64,000 bases of DNA from Algoriphagus antarcticus (GTDB lineage: Bacteria > Bacteroidota > Bacteroidia > Cytophagales > Cyclobacteriaceae). Shown piece after piece: positions 53,255-62,240 of the stretch. Location: contig NZ_MSSW01000001.1 of NCBI RefSeq assembly GCF_002150685.1, positions 186,001 through 250,000 of the forward strand, given 5' to 3'. The position numbers and the translations under genes are program-made. The notes under the pieces are model-generated. The model saw nothing but the letters and a program-made list of their open reading frames with translations, made no database searches and was not told the DNA's origin. Position 1 is the first letter of the stretch. Every line of letters starts with the position of its first letter.

Positions 53255-53785
53255 ATGAAAAAAGCACTAAACTTCCTTTCTGGCTCCCTGATGGTTGCCA
53301 TTTTTATGATGGCCTCGATGGCCGTCTCAGCCCAAACTACAAAGGATGAGTTCCTGAGTAAGTGGCAGAATAGTAAGCAATTCACACTAGAGGTACTGGA
53401 CAAAATGCCAGATTCTGGTATGGATTACAAAACCGATCCCGCGGCAATGTCTTTTAAAGAACAGATTCATCACATTGGAAATGCTATGGTAGGAATTTCC
53501 CAAGGGTTCTTAAAAGGTGGAGATCCAGGATTTACCATCGATATTGCTACGGCATCTAAAGCTGATTTGGCTGCCTATGTAGGCAAAAGCTATGACTACG
53601 CCACTGCGACTATGAAGGCTCTTTCTGATGCTGATGCAGGGGAGAGTCTTGAAGTATTTGGCAATAATGTAACTAGACGACAAGTAATGGCTTTGCTAAT
53701 GGATCACTCCACACATCACAGAGGTGCAGCTATTGCTTACCTTAGAACTGAAGGTGTAGAACCACCCGCTTTTGTGGGCTTTTAA
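53255..53785 (+). CDS. Secreted DinB family protein
   Basis: 176 aa. Sec leader (SLMVAIFMMASMAVSAQ), then a DinB-like four-helix bundle: KEQIHHIGNAMVGISQ and MDHSTHHRGAAIAYLR provide the three His that bind metal in the DinB/YfiT superfamily. Periplasmic DinB proteins are known in Bacteroidetes; function unknown, possibly thiol related. It ends with a strong terminator. Confidence 0.88.
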   Translation: MKKALNFLSGSLMVAIFMMASMAVSAQTTKDEFLSKWQNSKQFTLEVLDKMPDSGMDYKTDPAAMSFKEQIHHIGNAMVGISQGFLKGGDPGFTIDIATASKADLAAYVGKSYDYATATMKALSDADAGESLEVFGNNVTRRQVMALLMDHSTHHRGAAIAYLRTEGVEPPAFVGF

Positions 53786-53803
53786 GAAATTAATTAAGCA
53801 TAC

Positions 53804-53837
53804 AAAAACGGCAATGATTGATTTCACTGCCGTTTTT
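53804..53837 (+). terminator. Terminator of the DinB gene
   Basis: AAAAACGGCA-N14-TGCCGTTTTT, 10-base arms, 18 bases after the stop. It also borders the nitroreductase gene (stop 53852), so it can act from both sides. Confidence 0.85.
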
Positions 53838-53851
53838 GTTTTGTGGAGATA

Positions 53852-54454
53852 TTACTCTCTGATCCAAGCTACTTTTTCTTCCATATTATCTCTCTTTCCT
53901 TCAGGCCAACTATCTGAAGCTGGTTTGGCTACATAGAAAAAACCCATTAACGCATCTTCTCCTTCTAGTCCAAAGTCTTCTCTAGCCTCTTGCCAGAATG
54001 TTGGTCCGCCAGTTCCCCAGTAGGCTGCTAATCCATGGGCGGAAGCAGTTAAGTACATGTTTTGGACAGCCATGGAAACTGCTGCAATTTCTTCCATCAA
54101 AGGAATGCCTTCTGATCTTTTCAGCATGATCGCTATCATATGAGATGCTTTCAACGGTCCCTGCTTGAACTTCTGAAAGGTTGCCTCCAAAAACGGAGTT
54201 CCATTCTTCTCCGCACGAAGCTTATACATGTCCGCCTGATAGTCCGCAAACTTCTTCAAGCCATCTCCAGTGTACACAATAAATCTCCATGGCTGAGTTA
54301 ATTTATGAGTAGGTGCCCAGCGCGCATTTTCTAAAAGCTCTTCGATAATTGCATCATCTACAGGATCATTTTCTTTGAATTGTGCTGCAAACATGGATCT
54401 ACGTCCGCGGATAATTTTATTTACTTCTTCGATGTTGAAATCGGGCTTTTGCAT
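53852..54454 (-). CDS. Nitroreductase family protein
   Basis: 200 aa, FMN-binding nitroreductase fold. IIRGRRSMFAAQF, NARWAPTHKLTQPWRFIVY and the conserved AAVSMAVQNMYLTASAHGLAAYW (the dimer/FMN loop) identify it. It reduces quinones or nitro compounds with NAD(P)H. No neighbour gives its substrate. Confidence 0.9.
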   Translation of the reverse strand: MQKPDFNIEEVNKIIRGRRSMFAAQFKENDPVDDAIIEELLENARWAPTHKLTQPWRFIVYTGDGLKKFADYQADMYKLRAEKNGTPFLEATFQKFKQGPLKASHMIAIMLKRSEGIPLMEEIAAVSMAVQNMYLTASAHGLAAYWGTGGPTFWQEAREDFGLEGEDALMGFFYVAKPASDSWPEGKRDNMEEKVAWIRE

Positions 54455-54757
54455 AAGATAGGGTAATGTTTAATTCTTGTGTTGAATGTGATTAAGGTAT
54501 ATTAATTGACAAAAGTTTCCTTGATCAAGCTTTTACATTTCTGAACTTCAGATTTACTGAATAATTCAAAAGTTTTTACACTCCAATAGGATAAGGCAGG
54601 ATAGATCTACTTCGAGACTCACCTGCTTTTTTGCAATAATTCACACTGGTAGATAATCTTCTCTGATAATATAATGCCTCTAAGAACTTCGAAGTTGCTG
54701 ATTGAGGATTCCAGGTATCATCCTAATTTGTAATCTCGACGGAAAAGCGAATTCCTA
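54455..54757. other. 303-base gap, no gene recognised
   Basis: Between nitroreductase and S10 peptidase. A minus-strand open stretch of about 48 codons (54720-54570) has no usable start and resembles nothing I know. Confidence 0.5.
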
Positions 54758-56272
54758 CTACTTGATGAGTTTTTGTAGAAATTCCCGAATATCCTTTGAC
54801 AGTGCATCAAAGTCTTCTTGTCTATTATACATCATATGGCCAGCTTCATAATAGTTCATTTGAATTCGCTCTTGAGGAAAATCATGTCTAGCAAAGGTGT
54901 ATTCTGAATCGAAAAATGGAGTAATCAGATCGTAATAGCCATTGGCGACCATGACTTTCAAAGCAGTATTGCGATGCATCACCTCACTGAGTGATCGAGC
55001 AGTACTAACATAACTAGGCTCCCAATACGCTCCATCTGGCACCGGTTTCCAATTCCAAGATCCTCCCGTCCCATATGCTGAACCTAAATAGGCACGATCC
55101 ATTTTCACTTTCAGATCAGTATAGAGGTAGTTGTTGAATACAGCTGTATAGGCACTTTCAGTCATGTAACTGCTAGCGTCACCAAGGACGGCACTTTCTG
55201 AAGCTAGATCAGTCTCTTTCGCTAAAAATCTCCCGTCTAATGTGCCAATTGTTTTACCTTCATTACGAAGCAGTTCTTTTTTAAATCTTTCCATTAGAAT
55301 TTGATTTTTAGACCGAAGGATATATTTCTTATCCAACCCCGTGAAATAGGCCAATTTTACAGCTATCGCATCTTTTTCAGCTTGGCTTTGTTTTTCGCCT
55401 TTAAACAAAGCTTCCAGATATTCACCGTACGCAAAGTCTCTAGCTTCTTTGGTGAAAGCTAACAAGGATTTTCCTTTGCCAGCTTTGCCATGATACCAAG
55501 CTGTAGCTGCTTGAGAAGGCAGATAGGTAAAGAATGAGGTCAGATTATCAGCCCATGATGATGATCCTGCATAATCCAAGGCCTGAGAAATCAAAACAAT
55601 CCCATTTAAAGCCATCGGATTTCCACCTCCTTCGAGTAGTTCAGCAACTTTTGCAGCGCGGGTAGTTCCATAACTTTCTCCAGCAATAAATTTTGGAGCC
55701 TGCCATCTTCCGTGTTTAGTTACCCAAGTTTTCATGAATTGAGCAATCGAATTTGCGTCTTCATTCAATCCCAAATAATCTTTGTTTTCACCTTTTCCTA
55801 AAACTTGGCTAAATCCTGTTCCTATTGGATCCACAAAAACCAGATCAGTCAAATTCAGCAGTGACTGACTATTTAGCACAAACTGGTATGGGGCACCACC
55901 ATCATCAACTTTCCCTTCGGAATCAACTTTGACCACCTTAGGTCCGAAAAACCCCACATGCAGCCAGATAGAAGCAGAGCCTGGACCTCCATTGAAAATA
56001 AACATTACCGGTCGACTGGAAGAGTTCCCTCCTTCTTTAATATAAGCAGTAGACCAAAGTGCAGCAGTAATCTCTCCATTTGAATCTTTCAAAAAAGTCT
56101 CCGATACTATTGCTTTGTAGCTTATTTTTTGCCCTCCAAAAGTACCCGAGTGAGAACTTTCAAATCGCTGAGGTTCACGGTTTTCAAAGCTCTTTTTCTC
56201 TTCTTGACCATTAGAGATCAAAGGCAAGCACAAAAACGAACAAAATAAAATAAATCTCAAGATATTTTTCAT
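54758..56272 (-). CDS. S10 family serine carboxypeptidase-like protein
   Basis: 504 aa with a Sec leader (RFILFCSFLCLPLISNGQ). The serine nucleophile is in AGESYGTTRAAK, the Asp in NGYYDLITPF and the His in EAGHMMY, completing the triad; FNGGPGSASIWLH forms the oxyanion region. Secreted exopeptidase acting on peptides in the periplasm or medium. Intact. Confidence 0.9.
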   Translation of the reverse strand: MKNILRFILFCSFLCLPLISNGQEEKKSFENREPQRFESSHSGTFGGQKISYKAIVSETFLKDSNGEITAALWSTAYIKEGGNSSSRPVMFIFNGGPGSASIWLHVGFFGPKVVKVDSEGKVDDGGAPYQFVLNSQSLLNLTDLVFVDPIGTGFSQVLGKGENKDYLGLNEDANSIAQFMKTWVTKHGRWQAPKFIAGESYGTTRAAKVAELLEGGGNPMALNGIVLISQALDYAGSSSWADNLTSFFTYLPSQAATAWYHGKAGKGKSLLAFTKEARDFAYGEYLEALFKGEKQSQAEKDAIAVKLAYFTGLDKKYILRSKNQILMERFKKELLRNEGKTIGTLDGRFLAKETDLASESAVLGDASSYMTESAYTAVFNNYLYTDLKVKMDRAYLGSAYGTGGSWNWKPVPDGAYWEPSYVSTARSLSEVMHRNTALKVMVANGYYDLITPFFDSEYTFARHDFPQERIQMNYYEAGHMMYNRQEDFDALSKDIREFLQKLIK

Positions 56273-56365
56273 AGGGATATTGATTGTATTAAATAGCCTA
56301 CAATTTATAGTATTTCGGGTTTAAGCTAAGCTAAATTCAAAATTTGCAGATGAACCAATCTCAAA

Positions 56366-57024
56366 TTAAAAATCCTCCCCTGCTAAAATCCTTTTACGGA
56401 TATCAGGATGAAACTTCTCTATAGCATAACTAAGCGCAGTCCTTGGCATGGAGATGTAGTGTTTTTTCAAAAAACCTTTTTCAACTTCAGAATCCTTATT
56501 GCCAATTTCTCTTAGCATCCAGCCCACAGCTTTATGGATCAAATCATGCTCGTGATAAAGCAACTTCTCCGCTAGCGCCAACGCATCGTCAAAACGCCCT
56601 CGCCTAATCCAGTAATAAGAACTAATGACATAGACTCTTTGCCTCCACAAATGATCAGAATCGGCTAATTTGTAGAAAAGTGATTTGTCTCTATCCAAAT
56701 AAAAGTGACCTAAAATATGATGGCATGAGCTATCCACCAAGTCCCAATTATTTACAAAATCAAGGTGACTAACTAAAAATCCACCACCTTTCTTTGTTTT
56801 ACTTCGGTCTTCAATTTCTGGTATCTATATACCAAAATGAACAAGGCTGTCTACCTAACTTCATGAAAGGGGTTTTTCATCAATACGGCAATTTCATCCA
56901 AGCGGATATCTGCAAAAACCGTCTTCGCCAACTCCCGTTGCTTCACTTTGATCTCTTGCGCAAAGGCATCCAGAGATGACATCATGAAAAATAAAAAAAT
57001 AGACAATGGTGTAAATTTGTTCAT
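56366..57024 (-). pseudogene. alkD: alkD pseudogene with signal-peptide start
   Basis: C-terminal half of AlkD, a DNA glycosylase for alkylated bases, is readable: FVNNWDLVDSSCHHILGHF ... LIHKAVGWMLREIGNKDSEVEKGFLKKHYISMPRTALSYAIEKF. Upstream the frame is broken: TALFILVYRYQKLKTEV lies in another frame after an in-frame TAG (56851-56853). Before that, a 57-codon open frame reads MNKFTPLSIFLFFMMSSLDAFAQEIKVKQRELAKTVF...HEVR, i.e. a Sec signal joined to an AlkD middle segment. The N-terminal AlkD part is missing. Confidence 0.7.
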
Positions 57025-57136
57025 AATAGATTAATGCGGTTTGTGGAAATTAGATTGATCTCACGTTTAGATTTAAACAATTAATTATCAATCAATTACG
57101 ATAACGTCTATAATAATTATACCTTAAGCTTGCTTA

Positions 57137-57161
57137 AAGTTTTGCTTGATTGGCAAAACTT
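57137..57161. promoter_or_regulatory. Perfect 9-base palindrome upstream of the kinase operon
   Basis: AAGTTTTGC-TTGATTG-GCAAAACTT, about 103 bases before the kinase start, without a following T-run. A candidate operator for the kinase/regulator pair. Confidence 0.4.
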
Positions 57162-57263
57162 GCCATATGGAAAATTGTCTGGATAATGTAAGATTAGCCT
57201 GGTTGAGCGCTGTGTTTACGATATGGGATAGCCCACAATTTATTGATTTACTTATCTTTAAAA

Positions 57264-59255
57264 ATGATTCGATTGATCTTCTCGCTAGGCTGCATGTTAG
57301 CCTCTAACCTTGATTGCTCAAGCTCCATCTCCCGAACCATTCAAGACCCGATTCAGAAAAATGATCTCAGTGAATTAACAACTCTTTTCGAAGGTACCGA
57401 GCCAAGTGATTCCATAGCTGGAGTGTATATGCTAGAGATGATTAATCTTAGTGAACAGGAAGCCAAGTATGACTTGATGGCTGATCTAGCTATTCGCCTT
57501 ACTAATCTCCCTTCACCTTCCGTTCAAGCTCCTGACTTGAAAAAGAAAGCCCTTATGAGGGCAATAACTCATGAAAATCAGATAACTAAAACGCAAGACA
57601 GAGGAAATCTTCATCTGAAACTGGCAGGCGCCTTTTTCAGTCTAGAGCAATTTGATTCGGCTATTTACGAATATGGTGAGGCCATAGAAAAGTTCAGCGA
57701 CAAAGATTCTATTTACATCGCAGATTCTTACTTTTTTCGGGCACAGGCAAGGGACTACCAAGGCGATCTTCTCTTAGGAATGCAAGATTATCAAACTGCC
57801 CGAGACATCTATCTGGCTCTTGATGATAGGGAATATGTGCATTATGTAGATGGAGGAATGGCTATTTTGTTCATCAAATTTGCCATTTATAACGAAGCCG
57901 AAAAAATCCGAAATTCACTTATCTCCACGTACCAAGAAAGTGGAGACTCCTTCTCAGTCGCGATCCAACTTTACAACCAATCCGAAGACTTTGCCAAACA
58001 GGGAAGACTCGAAGATCAGCTAGACTATCTAGTTAAAGCAGATTCTTTAACCCCGTTTGATCCGCGGGATTATTACATCGAAAGCATGATTAAACTTTCT
58101 CTCAGCAACTATTATGGAGAACAACGAGATGTGGAGAAACAGCAAAAATACTTTGCCCAAGCACAAGAAATGATTTATCATGTGCCTGAAGTAGCTACTA
58201 CCAATCCTGTATACCTTAATGCAAAAGCCCAGTTAGAATATTCTCAAGGAAATTTTTCGGCGGCTAACCAACTCGCTCAACAATCACTACGGGCGGCAAA
58301 AGTGTCCAAAAACATGGATCATTTGATTTCATCTTATCGCTTATTGGGTGACACATATTATGATCTAGGGCAATCTGCCAAAGCGTATGAAGTCCGTCAG
58401 GAATTGACTCGCTATACCGACTCTATTTTTGCAGCTAATCAGGCAACTACTTTTTCATATTATCAAACACTCTACGAAACAGAGAGAAAGGAAAAAGAAA
58501 TCCTGACGAAAACTCAGGAGATCGAATCTATCAACCAGCGTAACAAGGCCAACCTTAGATTTATAGCCATTATTGTCTTTGTGCTGATAGTAGCAGTTTT
58601 GTTGATTTTCCTTGGGAAGAATCTAAAGCACGAGAAAAAAAAGAAGGAAATGCAATCGAGGTTTTCGCAAGAACTCCTTAAGAACGAAGAAGCAGAAAGA
58701 GTACGAATTTCCAAAGATCTTCACGATGGTTTGGGTCAAAGTTTACTCTTGATCAAAAATAAAGTTGCTTTATCAAAAGACAATTCAACAGGAGAACTTT
58801 TAGACACAGCCATCAGTGAACTAAGGTCAATTGCCAGATCGCTTCACCCTATGCAATTAGAAAAACTGGGACTCAGTAAAGCCGCCGAACATCTACTAGA
58901 TCAGATAGATCGCGAAACGGACATATTTGTGTCCACTGAAATCGAGGAGCTAAAGGGTATCTTAAAAAAAGAACAGGAATTACAACTTTATCGAATCTTG
59001 CAGGAATCCATAAATAATGTCCTAAAGCACTCTGAGGCTAGTGCGCTGCGTGTTTTATTCACAAGAATTGAAAAAGGAATAGAATTGAAAATTGAAGACA
59101 ATGGAAAAGGGTTTGATTTTTCGGAAAAATTGAATGACTTTCAAAGCTTAGGGTTGAAAACACTCAAAGAACGCACAGCTTCCATCCATGGAACTATGAG
59201 AGTCAATAGCGAAAAAGGAGTTGGAACAAGTTTAAGTTTTATAGTTTATGTCTAA
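57264..59255 (+). CDS. TPR-containing sensor histidine kinase (HisKA_3)
   Basis: 663 aa from ATG 57264; a TTG start at 57243 is less likely. An N-terminal leader precedes TPR-like repeats (ALMRAITHENQITKTQ, GNLHLKLAGAFFSLEQFDSAIYEYGEAIEKF, ...), then a membrane span FIAIIVFVLIVAVLLIFLG. The kinase part has VRISKDLHDGLGQ with His487 as phosphoacceptor and an HATPase (ELKIEDNGKGFDFSE). It overlaps the next gene by eight bases. Periplasmic TPRs may sense proteins or stress. Confidence 0.9.
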   Translation: MIRLIFSLGCMLASNLDCSSSISRTIQDPIQKNDLSELTTLFEGTEPSDSIAGVYMLEMINLSEQEAKYDLMADLAIRLTNLPSPSVQAPDLKKKALMRAITHENQITKTQDRGNLHLKLAGAFFSLEQFDSAIYEYGEAIEKFSDKDSIYIADSYFFRAQARDYQGDLLLGMQDYQTARDIYLALDDREYVHYVDGGMAILFIKFAIYNEAEKIRNSLISTYQESGDSFSVAIQLYNQSEDFAKQGRLEDQLDYLVKADSLTPFDPRDYYIESMIKLSLSNYYGEQRDVEKQQKYFAQAQEMIYHVPEVATTNPVYLNAKAQLEYSQGNFSAANQLAQQSLRAAKVSKNMDHLISSYRLLGDTYYDLGQSAKAYEVRQELTRYTDSIFAANQATTFSYYQTLYETERKEKEILTKTQEIESINQRNKANLRFIAIIVFVLIVAVLLIFLGKNLKHEKKKKEMQSRFSQELLKNEEAERVRISKDLHDGLGQSLLLIKNKVALSKDNSTGELLDTAISELRSIARSLHPMQLEKLGLSKAAEHLLDQIDRETDIFVSTEIEELKGILKKEQELQLYRILQESINNVLKHSEASALRVLFTRIEKGIELKIEDNGKGFDFSEKLNDFQSLGLKTLKERTASIHGTMRVNSEKGVGTSLSFIVYV

Positions 59256-59883
59256 CCAAAAGACCACTGTAATTATTGCAGACGATCACCCAATCCTGCT
59301 AAAAGGATTGCATGCTTTCCTCAGCGATCTCGGCTTAGACATCGTAGGTACTGCCAATGAGGGGCAGAGCGCTATAGATCAAATCATCAAGTTCAAGCCC
59401 CAACTTGCAATTTTGGACATGGAAATGCCTAATAAGACAGGACTTGAAATAGCTTCGGATTGCAAGAAATTACAACTCACTACCAAAGTCATTCTACTAA
59501 CGCTTCATAAAGAACTTTACCTCTATCATCAGGCTAAGGAATTGAACCTATCAGGTTATATCCTAAAGGAATTTGCACTCGACGATCTTTCAAAAGCCAT
59601 TTCAATAGTTTTAGATGGAGGGCAATTTTTTAGCGAAAAGATTTTTGAGGGGATGAAAAGAAACAAATTCGAATCGGATGAAAATCCTTTGACTCCTTCT
59701 GAGGTTAAAATCCTCAGACTGATAGCTGGAGGGCTTTCAACCAAAGATATCGCCAATAAACTTTTTATCTCCGAGCGTACTGTGGACAAGCATAGAAGCA
59801 ATATGATTGTAAAACTGCAGTTGGAGAAAAAGCACAATTCTCTACTGATATGGGCTCAGAAGAATCGTGAGATCATAGATTAA
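59248..59883 (+). CDS. LuxR/NarL-family response regulator
   Basis: 211 aa. Receiver with Asp12/Asp13 and phosphoacceptor Asp57 (AILDMEMPNKTG). C-terminal LuxR HTH: LTPSEVKILRLIAGGLSTKDIANKLFISERTVDKHRSNMIVKL. Partner of the upstream kinase (overlapping genes). It could bind the palindrome at 57137. Confidence 0.95.
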   Translation: MSNQKTTVIIADDHPILLKGLHAFLSDLGLDIVGTANEGQSAIDQIIKFKPQLAILDMEMPNKTGLEIASDCKKLQLTTKVILLTLHKELYLYHQAKELNLSGYILKEFALDDLSKAISIVLDGGQFFSEKIFEGMKRNKFESDENPLTPSEVKILRLIAGGLSTKDIANKLFISERTVDKHRSNMIVKLQLEKKHNSLLIWAQKNREIID

Positions 59884-59947
59884 CTACATTTTTCTATAGT
59901 TAAAAGAGAAATATACGTGTTTATACGTATTGAGTCGCCTTATATTA

Positions 59948-59982
59948 TTGGTTAGATTTGATCTAATATTTTAGCTAACCAA
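59948..59982 (+). promoter_or_regulatory. Overlapping alternative hairpins before the 91-aa gene
   Basis: TTGGTTAG (59948-59955) pairs with CTAACCAA (59975-59982); the overlapping inner pair TTAGAT-TTG-ATCTAA (59952-59966) excludes it. Twelve bases before the ATG at 59994. A possible RNA switch; speculative. Confidence 0.35.
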
Positions 59983-59993
59983 CTTTTTGCACA

Positions 59994-60269
59994 ATGAAAA
60001 TTTCAAGTCTACAAGGGGATTTTAAAATAATCCAAACTATAAAAAATCAAGACGAGTTACTTGTATTAGGAGCTTGGAAGGATCTCGTTAGGTTGTTTGA
60101 CAGTAACAGGACTTTTCTTGTCAATAAAAATGAATCACTTTTTGGGATTTATCTATGCAAGCAGGAATGTGCTGAATTTATGAACAAAATAATTCAGGAA
60201 ATTGATTACCATGAGTGGGAGGATTTCAAAATAGAAAAGCCTACCTACCAAAATCAATTCCAAGCGTAA
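59994..60269 (+). CDS. Hypothetical protein, 91 aa
   Basis: MKISSLQGDFKIIQTIKNQDELLVLGAWKDLVRLFDSNRTFLVN...; no signal peptide or membrane span; alternating charged and hydrophobic residues suggest a small soluble alpha/beta domain. Not recognised. It follows the LuxR gene with a 110-base gap that includes two hairpins. Confidence 0.5.
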   Translation: MKISSLQGDFKIIQTIKNQDELLVLGAWKDLVRLFDSNRTFLVNKNESLFGIYLCKQECAEFMNKIIQEIDYHEWEDFKIEKPTYQNQFQA

Positions 60270-60283
60270 AGGGTGATATTTTT

Positions 60284-61141
60284 TCAGCAATAAACTTTTA
60301 GGGCTGCGCGGATCATACGATCTACGGTTTTTTCAGCTTCTTTATCAAACTCCCCACTCGGACGGTTAGCCACGATTGCATTAAGACTTAGCATGCGGTG
60401 ATTCAAAAGTTGTCCCATTGCATAATATCCAGCAGTCTCCATCTCGAAATTAGTCATCCTAAGTCCTGCTAATTCTAGATTTGCCAATCGCTCAAACATA
60501 TTCTCCATCTTTGGTTTCAATCTTATTTCTCTCCCCTGTGGAGCATAAAAACCAGGAGCCGTGAGCGTGACTCCGCGATGAAAATCGGAAGGCAATTTTT
60601 CTAAAAGCTTTTTCGAAGCTGATGCCTGATATGGCAAAAAAGTGAGATCGAGTGTATCTTGAACCAATTTCGCCCAGTCCTGATTCCCTTCAAGTTTTGG
60701 GTAAAACTGCATCAATGTATCAACTCCCACAGCAATCTCTGAAACCAATAAACTACCAACTGGCAAATCAGTCTGCATACTCCCAGATGTTCCCAAACGG
60801 ATAATTTCTAAACTCTTTTCTTTTGGCTTAACGGTATGGGTTTTAAGATCCACGTTGACTAAAGAATCCAACTCAGTCATCAAAATCTCTACATTATCGG
60901 TCCCCATACCCGTACTCATTACTGTGACACGCTTGCCACGGATTCTTCCAGTATGAGTTACAAATTCTCTCTTACTTACCTTGAAGTCAACTTGATCAAA
61001 GTATTTGGATACCATAGAAACTCTGTCAGGATCACCTACGGTAAAAACAAGGGTAGCCAGGTTCTCTGGCTTCAAATGCAAATGATAAATGCTTCCATCA
61101 GCATTTAATATCAATTCGGATTCTGGAATTTGTCTGCTCAC
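60284..61141 (-). CDS. Nucleoside phosphorylase (uridine phosphorylase-like)
   Basis: 285 aa. TLVFTVGDPDRVSMVSKYFD and RGKRVTVMSTGMGTDNVEILMTEL are typical of the NP-I family, IRLGTSGSMQTDLPVGSLLVSE the phosphate/ribose region and TNFEMETAGYYAMGQLL the substrate His/Glu block. Releases a base from a nucleoside in salvage. It precedes trhO by reading direction after it. Confidence 0.88.
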   Translation of the reverse strand: MSRQIPESELILNADGSIYHLHLKPENLATLVFTVGDPDRVSMVSKYFDQVDFKVSKREFVTHTGRIRGKRVTVMSTGMGTDNVEILMTELDSLVNVDLKTHTVKPKEKSLEIIRLGTSGSMQTDLPVGSLLVSEIAVGVDTLMQFYPKLEGNQDWAKLVQDTLDLTFLPYQASASKKLLEKLPSDFHRGVTLTAPGFYAPQGREIRLKPKMENMFERLANLELAGLRMTNFEMETAGYYAMGQLLNHRMLSLNAIVANRPSGEFDKEAEKTVDRMIRAALKVYC

Positions 61142-61149
61142 GCTACAAG

Positions 61150-62118
61150 TTAAGCATTTGATTTTTCATTGGATTTACGAATCAATCCTTTGTAAGGATT
61201 GTAGCCGTTAGTATTTTTCTGGTAATACCCTGTTCCGTCATAGACACGTTTTTCAGGGATTTCCTTGCATTCAGTAGAGCAAGATCCTTCCATTTCCCAA
61301 CCGCATTCCTCACACATAGCTACATGAGTATTGCAGGTTTGATTGGCACAGTTGATCATACGGTCTGAGGGCTTACCACAAACGTGACAGGTGGAAACAA
61401 TTTTAGGATTGACCTTATTCACATCCACAGCTATTCTATTGTCAAATACGTAGCATTTTCCTTCGAAATCTTCGCCGCCAGCTTCCATCCCATATTTGAT
61501 GATCCCGCCGTGAAGTTGATACACATCTTCGAAACCTTGTTCCAATAGGTATGCAGAGGCTTTCTCACACTTAATCCCTCCAGTGCAATAGGTCAGCACT
61601 TTCTTGCCTTTCAGATGTTCAAGTTCTTTTACTTTCTCAGGAAAATCACGGAAATTGTCGATATCAAGCGTCAGCGCATTCTTGAAATGCCCTAGTTCAT
61701 GTTCGTAATTTGAGCGAACATCTAATATTACCACATCTTCCTGATCCTTCAATTGTTTGAATTCCTCAGGGTTGAGATGCTTGCCCGTTTTCACGTTTGG
61801 ATCAAGATGTCTCAGTGCGCTGTGGACAATCTCAGGCTTATAGCGCACATGGGTTTTGGTAAATGCATGGGTATCATGTGAGTCTATTTTGAACTCAGTC
61901 TTTGCAAATCTCGGATCTGCGTGAATATAGGCCATGTATTTGTTGCAGTCTTCGCCCAATCCAGAAACAGTTCCATTCAGCCCTTCGTCAGAGATAATGA
62001 TGCGGCCTCGAATGTTGTTTTCGATGCAAAAAAGGTGATGCTGCTCACGATATTCCTCAGGATTCTCAATCTGGGCGTAGCAGTAATACAGGAGGATTTG
62101 ATACTTTTTGTTTTCCAT
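61150..62118 (-). CDS. trhO: tRNA uridine(34) hydroxylase (rhodanese-related)
   Basis: 322 aa. The N-terminal half is the TrhO-specific domain (YCYAQIENPEEYREQHHLF), followed by a rhodanese domain with the catalytic Cys178 in LTYCTGGIKCEKAS, and a Cys-rich C-terminus (HVCGKPSDRMINCANQTCNTHVAMCEECGWEMEGSCSTECKE) that may bind zinc. It hydroxylates U34 of tRNA. The gene is intact; eight bases separate it from the nucleoside phosphorylase gene, so they are co-transcribed. Confidence 0.93.
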   Translation of the reverse strand: MENKKYQILLYYCYAQIENPEEYREQHHLFCIENNIRGRIIISDEGLNGTVSGLGEDCNKYMAYIHADPRFAKTEFKIDSHDTHAFTKTHVRYKPEIVHSALRHLDPNVKTGKHLNPEEFKQLKDQEDVVILDVRSNYEHELGHFKNALTLDIDNFRDFPEKVKELEHLKGKKVLTYCTGGIKCEKASAYLLEQGFEDVYQLHGGIIKYGMEAGGEDFEGKCYVFDNRIAVDVNKVNPKIVSTCHVCGKPSDRMINCANQTCNTHVAMCEECGWEMEGSCSTECKEIPEKRVYDGTGYYQKNTNGYNPYKGLIRKSNEKSNA

Positions 62119-62164
62119 AACTATAGCCCTGTTGCGGCAGGGTGTTTAGGGATTTCGGATTAAT

Positions 62165-62233
62165 GATTTCGGATTTACTATTTCAAAAGGCATAAACAAT
62201 AAGTTTTACCTCGAAATTCGTAAATCAAAAATC
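62165..62233. repeat. Imperfect inverted repeat, intergenic
   Basis: GATTTCGGATTTAC (62165-62178) and GTAAATCAAAAATC (62220-62233) pair at 12 of 14 positions, with a 41-base loop. This AT-rich dyad resembles repeats common in Bacteroidetes intergenic DNA. No open frame within. Confidence 0.4.
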
Positions 62234-62240
62234 GCAATTC

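Noticed and set aside
56794..56979. Plus-strand open frame of 61 codons
   Set aside because: Shadow of the alkD pseudogene on the other strand.
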